Made by a program: the position numbers and the translations under genes. A model generated the notes under the pieces. That model did no database searches. It was not told the origin of the DNA and saw only the letters and a list, made by a program, of their open reading frames with translations. Of a DNA stretch of 64,000 nucleotides, positions 40,838-49,221 are shown piece after piece. Source of the stretch: Nocardia vinacea (lineage in GTDB: Bacteria > Actinomycetota > Actinomycetes > Mycobacteriales > Mycobacteriaceae); assembly GCF_035920345.1 (NCBI RefSeq), contig NZ_CP109149.1, positions 3,596,001 through 3,660,000 of the forward strand, given 5' to 3'. Position 1 is the first letter of the stretch. Every line of letters begins with the position of its first letter.

Positions 40838-42640
40838 ATGGCCGCCCGAGATGGTGCCCGGCCGCCGATCGCGCGCTCGGTGACCAGTTGCTCCGAATGC
40901 CTGGCATGGGGCCCGACCTACGCTCAGGGCGTGTGCCTGGCCTGCTACAACTTCGCTGTCGGCTATCGCCGACCCGTGGGCAACTGTTCGGCTTGCCACC
41001 GCTGGGTCGCCCTCAGGAATGGCTACTGCCGCCTGTGCTGGTGCCAGGCCAGGCTCGACCGGGCCGCCACCGCCGAAAACGCTCGCGACAGAGCCATTCT
41101 CGCTCCCTATGCAGCGAAAGTCCGCTACCACCAGCTGTTTCTGGCCGACCTCTATCAGCCCCACGCGCCACCGCCGACAACGCCGCGACAACGCGGGGCC
41201 AAGGGGCGTCGGCCAAGACAAGCACCGCCGGCAGCATCCCGCCCTAGTCTCGACTCCGCGCAGCTGCTGTTGTTGACAGACCTGCCCCGCACCTATCGGC
41301 GTGGCCGTGTCGACCTGAGAAAGGGGCGTCGGCCAAGACAAGCACCGCCGGCAGCATCCCGCCCTAGTCTCGACTCCGCGCAGCTGCTGTTGTTGACAGA
41401 CCTGCCCCGCACCTATCGGCGTGGCCGTGTCGACCTGAGATCGGATGCCGCGCCGGACAATCCGTGGCTGGCCTGGGCCCTGCACCTGTCCTGGACAATG
41501 GCCGAGGCACACGGCTTCCCCCATGAACAGCGCCGAGCACTCGATCGGAACCTGGTCATGCTGTTGGCCACGCACGCCGACGGCGACCTCGTGCGGGTCT
41601 CGCAGTTCCACCGGCTGATCTGCCGTCAGGGTGGCGGCGCGCTCGTCCACGTCATCGACATCTTGTCGATGATGGGGATCCTCCTCGACGACCGACCCAC
41701 GGTGTTCGATAGCTGGCTCGACGCCAAACTCGACGGCCTCGCCCCGGCGATCGCCCACCAGGCCGAACGCTGGGTTCGCACCCTGCACGAAGGCGGGCCC
41801 CGCCAGCACCGCCGCACACCCGCGACCGCGATGGCCTACTTCAACGGGGTCCGACCCGCGCTGCAAGCTTGGTCGGCCAGCCACGATCACCTGCGCGAGA
41901 TCACCCGTGACGAGGTCCTCGCCTATCTCGCCGATCTGCACGGCGAGCCGAGGATGCTCGCGTTGGGAGGGTTGCGGTCGCTGTTCATCTGGGCCAAACG
42001 CAACGGCGTGGTCTTCCAGAACCCCTGCGCCCGCATCCGGCACACACCACGAGTCCGACGGATCTGGCAACCACTGTCCGACGACGAGATGACTGCCGCG
42101 CTGCGCGCCGCCGACACCCCACCCTCGCGTCTGTGTGTCGCCCTGGCCGCCATCTACGGCGCCCGGCCCGGACAGATCCGGGCCCTGCTGCTCGACGATG
42201 TGGACTTGGGCAACCGGCGCATCACCATCGGCGGCCGCAACCTCCCGATCGACGAGATCACCGCCACGGTACTGCGCCAATGGCTCGACCACCGGCGCAG
42301 CCGCTGGCCACGCACCGCGAACCCGCACCTGCTCATCAGCAAGGAAACCGGACTGCGCACCGGACCGGTCAGCACCGCGTTCCTGCCGAACCTGCGCGGC
42401 CTGACAGCGACCCTGGAACGACTGCGCATCGACCGCAAACTCGAGGAAGCCATCAACTGCGGCGCGGACCCACTGCATCTGTCGGTGATGTTCGCGATCT
42501 CCGACACCAACGCGATCCGGTGGGCCACCAACGCCAGGCAACTGCTGACCGACCCTCACACCGCCGGCCCGCCAGGTTCCACACCAACCCGAGCACCCAC
42601 CCTCCCGGATGCCGGTGGAGCGCACTCGGGTTCCCTCTGA
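40838..42640 (+). CDS. zinc-finger recombinase-like protein with an internal 40-residue duplication
   Basis: 600 residues. Residues 15-75 hold a Cys-rich zinc-binding region ('CSECLAWG', 'CLACYNF', 'CSACHRW', 'CRLCW'). The C-terminal half has a tyrosine-recombinase fold outline ('IYGARPGQIRALLLDDVDL', then 'LHLSVMFAISDTNAIRWA') but the HxxR box and nucleophilic Tyr are not recognisable, so it is probably a non-catalytic partner of the integrase at 39422. Residues about 122-201 contain a 40-residue unit twice in tandem, from an exact 120-bp repeat. The stop lies inside the right-end palindrome of the element. Confidence 0.8.
   Translation: MAARDGARPPIARSVTSCSECLAWGPTYAQGVCLACYNFAVGYRRPVGNCSACHRWVALRNGYCRLCWCQARLDRAATAENARDRAILAPYAAKVRYHQLFLADLYQPHAPPPTTPRQRGAKGRRPRQAPPAASRPSLDSAQLLLLTDLPRTYRRGRVDLRKGRRPRQAPPAASRPSLDSAQLLLLTDLPRTYRRGRVDLRSDAAPDNPWLAWALHLSWTMAEAHGFPHEQRRALDRNLVMLLATHADGDLVRVSQFHRLICRQGGGALVHVIDILSMMGILLDDRPTVFDSWLDAKLDGLAPAIAHQAERWVRTLHEGGPRQHRRTPATAMAYFNGVRPALQAWSASHDHLREITRDEVLAYLADLHGEPRMLALGGLRSLFIWAKRNGVVFQNPCARIRHTPRVRRIWQPLSDDEMTAALRAADTPPSRLCVALAAIYGARPGQIRALLLDDVDLGNRRITIGGRNLPIDEITATVLRQWLDHRRSRWPRTANPHLLISKETGLRTGPVSTAFLPNLRGLTATLERLRIDRKLEEAINCGADPLHLSVMFAISDTNAIRWATNARQLLTDPHTAGPPGSTPTRAPTLPDAGGAHSGSL
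41201..41440 (+). repeat. exact 120-bp tandem duplication inside the recombinase-like gene
   Basis: Bases 41201-41320 are repeated without a mismatch at 41321-41440. The unit is 40 codons, so the frame is kept. The lack of divergence means a very recent event or an assembly artefact. Confidence 0.95.
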
Positions 42641-42656
42641 AGACGCTTCAGTTTCC
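42637..42656 (+). repeat. right attachment-like palindrome of the recombinase element
   Basis: CTGAAG-ACG-CTTCAG is a perfect 6-bp palindrome (42637-42651) followed by TTTCC. It overlaps the stop codon of the recombinase-like gene and lies 15 bases beyond the SCO6880-like stop, a fitting layout for a recombinase core site. Confidence 0.6.
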
Positions 42657-42666
42657 GTGAACCCGT

Positions 42667-44139
42667 TCAATTCGACACCCGGTTGGAGATGGAGGTGTGC
42701 TCCGGCAAGATCAACCCGATCCCGAGGCTCGCGGCGAATGCGGCGGCTTGTGTGCCGTAGCAGCGGCGCACCCCTAACCGGGAGGCAGCGGCCATCGCTT
42801 TCACCGACGCCTCGATCCCAGGTAAGTCCCCATCGAGGTGATCGGTGACCGTCACCAGCACCCCGAACCGCGTCAACCCCGCCCCACGCGCCTGCTCCTC
42901 TCGGGCGGCTTGGGTATTGCCGACCCGGATCCGCGCCGAAGCCGAGGCGATTCCGCGTTCGGTCTGCTCGGCCGCGACCGCGTCACGAAAGTCGGAGTCG
43001 ACCAACGTGGTTGCCTCGGCGGCCGAATGCAACCGGTACACGATCGCCACCCGCTTGCGCGGCACGTCGGCGCGCGGGCGCAGTAACTCCTCGAGCACAG
43101 TTTCCATGACCGCCCCGCGTGGGGCGGCGTCCATTTCCCAGGTGATCGAGCAGGCGCCGTCGTGTAGGTAGTGATCCCAGCGGTCCCTATGCGCCAGTGG
43201 CCCGACCGAATCCCACGACTGTGTACGGATAATCTCGACACCGGCGGCTTCGACATCACGTTGGGAGGCAAGGTCGTAGCGGGTGCGCACCAACCCGAGG
43301 ACCTCCCACGCCTGCAACGGTGTCGCCGGAAGCCCCGCACGGGCCAGCTGGGACAGGACTCCTTGCAGGCGTTGCCCGATCTCGCGGGCCTGCTCGGCCT
43401 CATCACGACGGATACGGCCCTTACCGATCGCGCGGTAGGTGATCGCGATCCGCGCCTCGATCCGCACCCCGACCCCACCGACATCGGCGGCGGCTTCCCG
43501 CATCACCGCCTTCGCATAAGCCGGGGCATCCGGGCGCACCAGGCGGGCGACCTCCCATGCCTGCCTGAGCCGGGTCTCGACCACGTTGTCCAACACCGCG
43601 GTCACCGCGACAACTTCCCCACCGCGACTCTGCGTCGCCAGGAACTGGCCATATCCTTCGACCCAGGCGTCGATCTGAGTTTGGTCGACCAACTCTTTGC
43701 CACGTGGGATCACCCGCAGCACGACAGCGTAGTGATCGCTGCGGCGGATATGGATCATCGCGAAGCGTTTCCCACCCGCCGTCTCGTACTCCGAGAGCCG
43801 CGAATCCGCCAGCAACCCAGGAAGTTTCGCGACTCCCGGGATTTTGGAGAACCGGCCGGCCTGGTAGACGTGCTCACCGCGGGCCGCGGCAGCGGCGAAC
43901 TGGATACGCAGCACGGCGATCTCCCAGCCGGTGCGGCCGTTACGGGTGATCGCCAGCGGCGTGAACACCAGTGCCGAGGCCACGACCAAGCTCGCCGCCA
44001 TCGACAGCGACCGGGTGATCATGAACCCGACCATCACCATGATGATCAAGCCCAGCCCGAGCATGGACACACCCCAGGTCAACCCGAAGAACCCGGCCGA
44101 GCGAGGGCGTTCCCAACGGCCATACATGCGTGTGGTCAT
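42667..44139 (-). CDS. SCO6880-like T4SS inner-membrane protein
   Basis: 490 residues; ATG 44139 overlaps the VirB6-like stop (ATGA). Two adjacent membrane segments near residues 15-65 ('GFFGLTWGVSMLGLGLIIMV'), then a large soluble domain rich in Arg and Ala. This layout is that of the SCO6880 family, which in actinobacterial conjugation loci precedes VirB4 and may fuse a PrgI-like anchor to a cytoplasmic domain. It ends 'LPEHTSISNRVSN' right at the recombinase insertion, so its C-terminus may be altered or the stop may be native; a homologue comparison is needed to tell. Confidence 0.82.
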   Translation of the reverse strand: MTTRMYGRWERPRSAGFFGLTWGVSMLGLGLIIMVMVGFMITRSLSMAASLVVASALVFTPLAITRNGRTGWEIAVLRIQFAAAAARGEHVYQAGRFSKIPGVAKLPGLLADSRLSEYETAGGKRFAMIHIRRSDHYAVVLRVIPRGKELVDQTQIDAWVEGYGQFLATQSRGGEVVAVTAVLDNVVETRLRQAWEVARLVRPDAPAYAKAVMREAAADVGGVGVRIEARIAITYRAIGKGRIRRDEAEQAREIGQRLQGVLSQLARAGLPATPLQAWEVLGLVRTRYDLASQRDVEAAGVEIIRTQSWDSVGPLAHRDRWDHYLHDGACSITWEMDAAPRGAVMETVLEELLRPRADVPRKRVAIVYRLHSAAEATTLVDSDFRDAVAAEQTERGIASASARIRVGNTQAAREEQARGAGLTRFGVLVTVTDHLDGDLPGIEASVKAMAAASRLGVRRCYGTQAAAFAASLGIGLILPEHTSISNRVSN

Positions 44140-45581
44140 CGCCGAACCTCCCCCGGCCCCAACGCATCCGGATCCAGACCGCCCTCCGTGGCGTCTCGCG
44201 TCTGGCTCTTGAGGGCCGACGCCCCCTGCTGCCCCAGTTGCGCACCCAACGCGACCGCACCGGCCACGCCGCCAGCAGCACCGGCCGCCTCCCCGCCGCT
44301 GCCCGCACCCGCCGCGTTCGACGACTTCGATGCCGCGGCTTCTGGTGGCGGTGCACCGCCACCATTCGAACCCCCGCCCGAGCCACCGGGGGCGACCCCT
44401 GATGAGGTGTCCGCCCCCGAGGCGGAGGAACCATTGCCGCCAGTACCACCGCTGCCGTCGGGCATCGGTCGACCCCCTCCGCCACCACCGCCTCCTGGAG
44501 ATGGGTCCTTGGGTGGTGATGCGCCGCCAGGGTCGTTCTCGCCTTCGCTGACCTTGCGGCCTCCCGAACGGTCGCCCAGCGATGCCATCGCTATACCTGC
44601 GCCGCCGCCTGCCAGCACTGCCGCCGCGCCGCCCCCGCCGCCGAGTGTCGCCACCGCGGGTGCGACCAGCCGGATCAGCGCGGGCAAAACAATCACCGTC
44701 ATGACCAGCAAGATCAAACCTAGGAGCACCAGCTGTGGATCCTGCTGATCACGCCCGGCCACGGTGAACGCCATCGCATAGATCAACGCCCCGACCGGCT
44801 TCCACAACACGAACGCCAGCGACCAACTCAACAGACGCTTGTATGCCTGGAAACCCGGCCCTGTCCCAGAAGCAGCCGCCGCGATCGGGATAACAGCGAC
44901 GACCAGGATCAGCAAGGCTTGCCGCAGCACCAGCATCACCAGCTGTATGAGCATGCTGATGATCCCGAGGAGGAACAGCACGAACAAAACACCAGTTCCC
45001 AATCCGGAGTTGTTCGTCCTGAGATCGAACTTGGTCAGCTCAGCGACGATGTTGTGGGCGTCGCCTCGGGACGAGTCGAAGATCACCCACTCGGCAAAGG
45101 CGTCACCAGCACGAGTTCCGGCGGTGATGACCGCAGCGAAGGCCATCGAGGCGAACACCGCCCGGCCCAACATCAGCACGCTTTCCTGTGCCTCACCAGC
45201 GACCCCACCGCGCTTGGCCAGCGCGAGCCGTGCCGCCGCGAACATGATTCCGCAGGTGAGCAGCAGCACCTGCAGGCCGCTGGTGTATTCCCGGATGCCC
45301 GACAGCGTCGGTCCGAGTCCTCCTTGGTTATCGGTCAGTTGCGGTGAGGGCAGCGCGGTCCACCAGGTCATGACGAACCGCAGGATGTTGCTGAAGCTCT
45401 CCGCGAATTGCGCGACTATGTCGTCGAGGGCCGAGCCCGCCGCGTCGGAGGCGGCCTGTCCGAGTTGTTCGCATGCTTGTTGCGGCCCCAGCGGCATCTC
45501 GCAGACATCGGGGATGGGCAGCTGGGTTCGCCATGTCGTGATCGCAATGACCGGAGTACCGGCGATGGCAATATCGGTCAC
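44136..45581 (-). CDS. VirB6/TrbL-like polytopic T4SS protein with a Gly-rich tail
   Basis: I place the start at GTG 45581, overlapping the upstream stop (GTGA); 481 residues. At least six hydrophobic segments lie between about residues 95 and 330 ('LLLTCGIMFAAARLALAK', 'VLFVLFLLGIISMLIQLVML', 'LLGLILLVMTVIVLPALI'), followed by a 140-residue low-complexity tail of Gly, Ser, Pro and Ala. This is the expected shape of the VirB6/TrbL channel protein in Gram-positive T4SS. Confidence 0.85.
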   Translation of the reverse strand: MTDIAIAGTPVIAITTWRTQLPIPDVCEMPLGPQQACEQLGQAASDAAGSALDDIVAQFAESFSNILRFVMTWWTALPSPQLTDNQGGLGPTLSGIREYTSGLQVLLLTCGIMFAAARLALAKRGGVAGEAQESVLMLGRAVFASMAFAAVITAGTRAGDAFAEWVIFDSSRGDAHNIVAELTKFDLRTNNSGLGTGVLFVLFLLGIISMLIQLVMLVLRQALLILVVAVIPIAAAASGTGPGFQAYKRLLSWSLAFVLWKPVGALIYAMAFTVAGRDQQDPQLVLLGLILLVMTVIVLPALIRLVAPAVATLGGGGGAAAVLAGGGAGIAMASLGDRSGGRKVSEGENDPGGASPPKDPSPGGGGGGGGRPMPDGSGGTGGNGSSASGADTSSGVAPGGSGGGSNGGGAPPPEAAASKSSNAAGAGSGGEAAGAAGGVAGAVALGAQLGQQGASALKSQTRDATEGGLDPDALGPGEVRR

Positions 45582-46381
45582 GACAGGCCCTTCCAGTATC
45601 CGAATCCGGTCAGAGAAGAGGCGGAAGTGCCTGGGCCCCAGAGTGTTTCGATATCGTCTGGTACTCGTACATGCCAGTCGCCGTCGATCCATGCCATCGG
45701 CCAGGTCGAGATCGTGTAACCGATGTCGTTGTGCGTGGCGAACTGCACCAGCGCGAGGTCGTCGCGGTAGCCAGGCTGGATCCGGACGCCGTCGGGGACC
45801 ACGACGTAGCGGGCAGCGTCACGAGTGCGCTCGCGGGAGCGGGCGAACCGGTCGAGTAGCGCTTGGCCGCCGCCGTAGTAGCGTTCCCGCACTACGTGCT
45901 GCCATACACCCTCGGGCGCAGCTAGAGCGCGGGCGAGCGCATCGGCGGCGGCCAGTGCCGCGCCTTGCGGGGTGTGGGCGAATCCTGTTGCGATGCCGTC
46001 GGATATGCGGGCGGGTCCGTCGCTGCCCGATGCCGGCAGTGCCGCGCCGCCCCAGCCGCGCTGCCACTGCATCCGGGCGGGTGGGGTGGTCAGGTAGGCC
46101 GGGCTGGCAGGGTCGGTGCGGGTGCTCGGATCTTGCGCAAGCGCGACACCGGATTCGTCGTGGGGCACTTCCAGGCGGTTGCCGAACAGGTCGGTGGTCG
46201 GCGGCAGCGGAATTGTGGTCGGCGGCAGGTCGGGAAACGTTCGCTCTGTTGGCGCTGGGGCGCTGCCGGGGTCGGCGGGGATGTCGCCAGGGCTGGTGTT
46301 GGTGATGGTGAGTACGAACACCGCGATCACCACGGCGGTGATACCGGCGAGCAGGATGATCAGCAGGCGATAGGATCTCAT
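45578..46381 (-). CDS. membrane-anchored T4SS accessory protein
   Basis: ATG 46381 has GAGGAG upstream; 267 residues. One N-terminal membrane anchor (residues 5-27), a Pro/Thr-rich linker, then an extracytoplasmic domain with 'MQWQRGWGGAALPAS', 'DGPARISDGIATGFAHTPQG' and 'WPMAWIDGDWHV'. The block 'GPxRISDGIATGFAHTPQGA' parallels 'GPERIEGPVASGFDRSPVGA' in the next gene upstream, so the two are relatives. The fold size fits a VirB8-like role, but this is inference. Confidence 0.75.
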   Translation of the reverse strand: MRSYRLLIILLAGITAVVIAVFVLTITNTSPGDIPADPGSAPAPTERTFPDLPPTTIPLPPTTDLFGNRLEVPHDESGVALAQDPSTRTDPASPAYLTTPPARMQWQRGWGGAALPASGSDGPARISDGIATGFAHTPQGAALAAADALARALAAPEGVWQHVVRERYYGGGQALLDRFARSRERTRDAARYVVVPDGVRIQPGYRDDLALVQFATHNDIGYTISTWPMAWIDGDWHVRVPDDIETLWGPGTSASSLTGFGYWKGLS

Positions 46382-46393
46382 GAGTTGGGCTCC

Positions 46394-47032
46394 TCAGCGC
46401 GGGGTGAACGAGACGATGTCGGCGGGGAGCACCGCGGCGGTGGTGACCAGGGGCAATGTCGCGTTGCCGGGTAGGTGCAGCCGCCAGTCCCCGCCTTGCC
46501 ACAGGACGTGGGCGTTGTTGCGGGTGATGGAGTTGTCGGGGTGGATGGTGTAGATGTCGACGTCGGTGGCGTCGAGGGTGTAGTGGGCGATCACGTAGCC
46601 CGCGACTTTCGGTGCGCCGCTGGTGATCGGTGCGGTGATCGAAATCTGGGCGCGGGCAGTTGCCCAGGTGTCGCGCCCAGGGCCCTCGGCGAGCATGCGC
46701 TGGCCGACCGTGGGCCACTGACTGTCGGTGCCGATCGACATCCGCACCGTCGAGTGGATCGCCGCCAGCGCCGCACCTACCGGTGAGCGGTCGAATCCGC
46801 TGGCTACCGGTCCTTCGATGCGCTCAGGGCCTTGGTCAGCGACTGGTAGATCCACGCCTTGGAAGCTCTGCCAGCGCAATCCGGTTGGCGCGGTGACGGT
46901 TACGGTGGCGCTCGGCTGTGCGGATCCGTTGGCGTCCTGGCCACTGCAGGCGAGCAGGCCCGCGACGGCGAGCGCTCCGGTGAACGCGAGCAGTGCCACG
47001 ACGCCGATCCGGTGTGCGCGCAAGGGGTTCAC
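46394..47032 (-). CDS. lipoprotein related to the membrane-anchored protein next door
   Basis: 212 residues. The signal peptide ends in a good lipobox, LLAC, near residue 29, so it should be lipid-anchored. The mature part shares with the 45578-46381 product the order 'RWQSFQGVDLP', 'GPERIEGPVASGF', 'SPVGAALAAIHS', then a strand-rich end 'WQGGDWRLHLPG'. Two related outward-facing proteins, one membrane-anchored and one lipidated, suggest a surface or periplasm-like part of the channel. Confidence 0.78.
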   Translation of the reverse strand: MNPLRAHRIGVVALLAFTGALAVAGLLACSGQDANGSAQPSATVTVTAPTGLRWQSFQGVDLPVADQGPERIEGPVASGFDRSPVGAALAAIHSTVRMSIGTDSQWPTVGQRMLAEGPGRDTWATARAQISITAPITSGAPKVAGYVIAHYTLDATDVDIYTIHPDNSITRNNAHVLWQGGDWRLHLPGNATLPLVTTAAVLPADIVSFTPR

Positions 47033-47054
47033 GGGGTCGGTCTCCTTCGTCCGG

Positions 47055-47285
47055 TCAGGTGGGCAGGACGGTGATGGCGATGGAGCTGGCCGACCCGAGC
47101 AGAGCCGCGCCCAGCAGTGCGCCGAGGAGTCCTTCGACGCTTTCTTCGCGGTACATGCGGATCGCGAGCAGCCCGCCGACCCACACCGCGCGGGCGATGC
47201 ACAGCAGCAGCACGAACCACATCAGATAGCCCAGCAGTTGAGTCAGCGGCGAAAGCACCTGCACGGGAAGAGGTTTAGCGATCAC
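47055..47285 (-). CDS. small two-pass membrane protein
   Basis: 76 residues; GTG 47285 overlaps the alpha/beta hydrolase stop (GTGA). Two hydrophobic helices, about 12-38 and 52-73 ('LLGYLMWFVLLLCIARAVW', 'GLLGALLGAALLGSASSIAI'), are separated by a charged turn 'RMYREESVE'. The size suits a VirB3-like or pilin-assembly component. No family is assigned. Confidence 0.7.
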   Translation of the reverse strand: MIAKPLPVQVLSPLTQLLGYLMWFVLLLCIARAVWVGGLLAIRMYREESVEGLLGALLGAALLGSASSIAITVLPT

Positions 47286-48271
47286 AGCGCGCCGCCGTGC
47301 TGTTGTTGGGTGCGGTAGGCGACCTCGAGCGCGGCCAGGATCGGCTCGCAGGCTTTGCCCGGCTCGACGTAGGGCAGGGAATGTCCGGCGTCGGGGACGC
47401 TGTCGTAGTCGCCCCAGATCCGTTCGGCCAGATGCTGGGATCTGCTCGGGGCGACGACCGGGTCGAGCTGCCCGGTCAGTACCCAGGACGGGACAGCCCG
47501 CAAAACGCTGGCTGCCTCACCCGTCAGAGTCGCGCCGCCGTAGACGGCGAGGTCGGCGAGCATCGCGTCGAGGTTCTCGAGGCGCGTCGCGCCACCGATG
47601 GCGTCGAACGGGCTGCGGCGCGGCGCCCGGTAGCGCAGCGGCGGCTCGAACAGATAGGTGGTCAGTTCCCCGAGCAGCTGACGCGCTGCGCGTCGGGAGC
47701 GTCTTCCCTCGACGTGGATGTCATCCGTTGGGCGCCAAGGGAACTCGGGGCAGCCGTTGAAAAACACGATGCCCGCCAAGGCACGGGCACGGTGCGGGTA
47801 CTGCTCGGCCCATGCCTGCACCAGCAGCGATGCCACCGAGTGCGCGACCAGCACGACCGCTCCGTGAGCGTGGGCGAGGACCGTGTCGAGGTCATCGACC
47901 AGCGTCGGCAATATGGCTCGGGCCCCGGGGGCCGAATGCTCGGATGTGCCGTGTGCGCGCTGGTCGTAGACGATCTGGGCGATCCCGCCGTCGAGCCGTT
48001 GGTGCAGGCACTCGGTCAGCGGCGTCCAGTAGGTGGAGTCGGTGAGCAGGGCGTGGACGTAGACCACACTCGCCGGAGGATGCGCCGGGCCGAGGCGTGC
48101 GGCCGAGAGCCGCAGCCCGTCGGGGGCCGCGATGGTGACCGGACTCGCGTCGCGATGATGGGCCGAGCGATGTTCGCGTGTGGTGTGCGCCGCGGGTGGG
48201 AACCGGGTGTCGGCTCTCCAGGCACCGGGTGTGGCTGGCGACGGTTGGGGATGAATCGGGAAGTGGCGCAT
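47282..48271 (-). CDS. alpha/beta hydrolase within the transfer operon
   Basis: 329 residues. Nucleophile elbow 'LVAHSVASLL' with Ser145; the usual flanking glycines (GxSxG) are alanines. Asp in 'GQLDPVV' and His in 'DAGHSLPY' complete a triad, and 'YVHALLTDSTYW' near the start is the oxyanion region. It lacks a signal peptide, so it is cytoplasmic. Being packed between VirB2-like and small membrane-protein genes by stop/start overlaps, it is part of the transfer operon rather than cargo. A lipid- or ester-processing role at the mycolate envelope is possible. Confidence 0.82.
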   Translation of the reverse strand: MRHFPIHPQPSPATPGAWRADTRFPPAAHTTREHRSAHHRDASPVTIAAPDGLRLSAARLGPAHPPASVVYVHALLTDSTYWTPLTECLHQRLDGGIAQIVYDQRAHGTSEHSAPGARAILPTLVDDLDTVLAHAHGAVVLVAHSVASLLVQAWAEQYPHRARALAGIVFFNGCPEFPWRPTDDIHVEGRRSRRAARQLLGELTTYLFEPPLRYRAPRRSPFDAIGGATRLENLDAMLADLAVYGGATLTGEAASVLRAVPSWVLTGQLDPVVAPSRSQHLAERIWGDYDSVPDAGHSLPYVEPGKACEPILAALEVAYRTQQQHGGAL

Positions 48272-48274
48272 GGG

Positions 48275-48571
48275 TTATGCGCCTCCGGTGACGACGGCGT
48301 TCATGATCGTTCCGGCGCTGGTGGCGATGATGCCGCCGACCAGAGCGCCGAGGATGATCTTGGGGGATTCGACCGCGCCGCCGTGGAATCGTTCCCACCC
48401 GAATTTCCCGCCGGCGTAGATCAGCGACGCGATTCCGGCGAGCATGACGATCCAGGACAGATAGTTGACGAGGTTGATCAACTTGTCCGCGCCAGGCGGC
48501 GCTATAGGGGTGGGTTTGATTTCTTGGGCGAGCACGGTGATCGCCTCGCCGACCGCGTAGGCGGTGGTCAT
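48275..48571 (-). CDS. VirB2-like small membrane protein
   Basis: 98 residues; ATG 48571 overlaps the preceding stop (ATGA). Two hydrophobic helices, about 33-53 ('LVNYLSWIVMLAGIASLIYA') and 72-92 ('ILGALVGGIIATSAGTIMNA'), with a short charged loop between, match the size and layout of VirB2/TrbC-type or DUF6112-type proteins. It probably lines the channel. Confidence 0.75.
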   Translation of the reverse strand: MTTAYAVGEAITVLAQEIKPTPIAPPGADKLINLVNYLSWIVMLAGIASLIYAGGKFGWERFHGGAVESPKIILGALVGGIIATSAGTIMNAVVTGGA

Positions 48572-49218
48572 GGCGTTTTCTCCGAATCGGGTTGTGCAGC
48601 AATCGAACGAGTGGCTGCGAGATGGGTGATGATCTGGGTTCCGGCGCGGTGCACGTCGGCGGGGACCGCATCGCGCAGCCCTGATCGGCGCGGTGGCGGT
48701 GGGTCGAATGGCACATACTCGGCGAGTTCGGTCAGTTCACAGACGACGAGTTCGTCGTGCCAGCCGATCTCGTAGACGTCGGCGACCAACTCGGCGACCA
48801 CAGCGCGATACCGGCGCACCACAGCGGGTACCTTTCCCGGGCGAGCCGCGGTGAGGACCAGCCCGATCACCTCCACCCCGTCGGGTGTCAGACAGGCGTG
48901 CCATTCGCGGAGGCGTTCGGCGGCTGCGGTGAGTCCGGGCATGCACAGGCGGGCTGCGATGATGACGTGCTGGGTGGTGCGCGGTGATCCGGGCCAGGCC
49001 AGCCCGGTGTCGGCCGCCGGTGCCCACCACCGCGCCAGCGTCGAGGTTGCGGCACCGCCATGCGCACCGAGCACCGCGAACAGCGGTGGATGGGCACCTG
49101 TGGTCGGCAACGGTGTCTCCCGCACCGAAGCCAACTGTTCCGGTGCGGTGATGGTGCCCGGATCGAGACGCTGCCCTCGGTCGCGGTGGTCTCGGTGTAG
49201 GTGCAGCGGTGTGGCCAT
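48568..49218 (-). CDS. P-loop-like DUF6668-type protein
   Basis: 216 residues. 'LFAVLGAHGGAATSTLARWW' near residue 47 recalls the degenerate P-loop of DUF6668 proteins found in actinobacterial T4SS loci; the canonical Lys is absent, so nucleotide binding is doubtful. The following 'QHVIIAARLCMPGLTAAAER' and 'VEVIGLVLTAARPG' fit a Rossmann-like core. It has no membrane segment. Likely a cytoplasmic accessory of the transfer system. Confidence 0.72.
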   Translation of the reverse strand: MATPLHLHRDHRDRGQRLDPGTITAPEQLASVRETPLPTTGAHPPLFAVLGAHGGAATSTLARWWAPAADTGLAWPGSPRTTQHVIIAARLCMPGLTAAAERLREWHACLTPDGVEVIGLVLTAARPGKVPAVVRRYRAVVAELVADVYEIGWHDELVVCELTELAEYVPFDPPPPRRSGLRDAVPADVHRAGTQIITHLAATRSIAAQPDSEKTP

Positions 49219-49221
49219 CGC

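Larger units (their letters stand above)
39371..42656 (+). mobile_element. recombinase-encoding element inserted in the T4SS operon
   Basis: Three plus-strand genes (tyrosine recombinase, HTH protein, recombinase-like zinc-finger protein) lie between the minus-strand SCO6880-like and VirB4-like genes, which are normally adjacent. Both ends carry CTGAAG followed by an imperfect match to TCA-GTTTC: left at 39371-39390, right at 42637-42656. The right copy is a perfect palindrome, CTGAAG-ACG-CTTCAG. This marks an element of about 3.3 kb, comparable in concept to recombinase-in-trio elements. Confidence 0.75.

Noticed and set aside
39251..42670. A 1139-codon open frame on the minus strand across the recombinase element
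   Set aside because: It is antisense to three plus-strand genes with clear recombinase and HTH motifs. Only its last 44 codons, with their own RBS, look meaningful.
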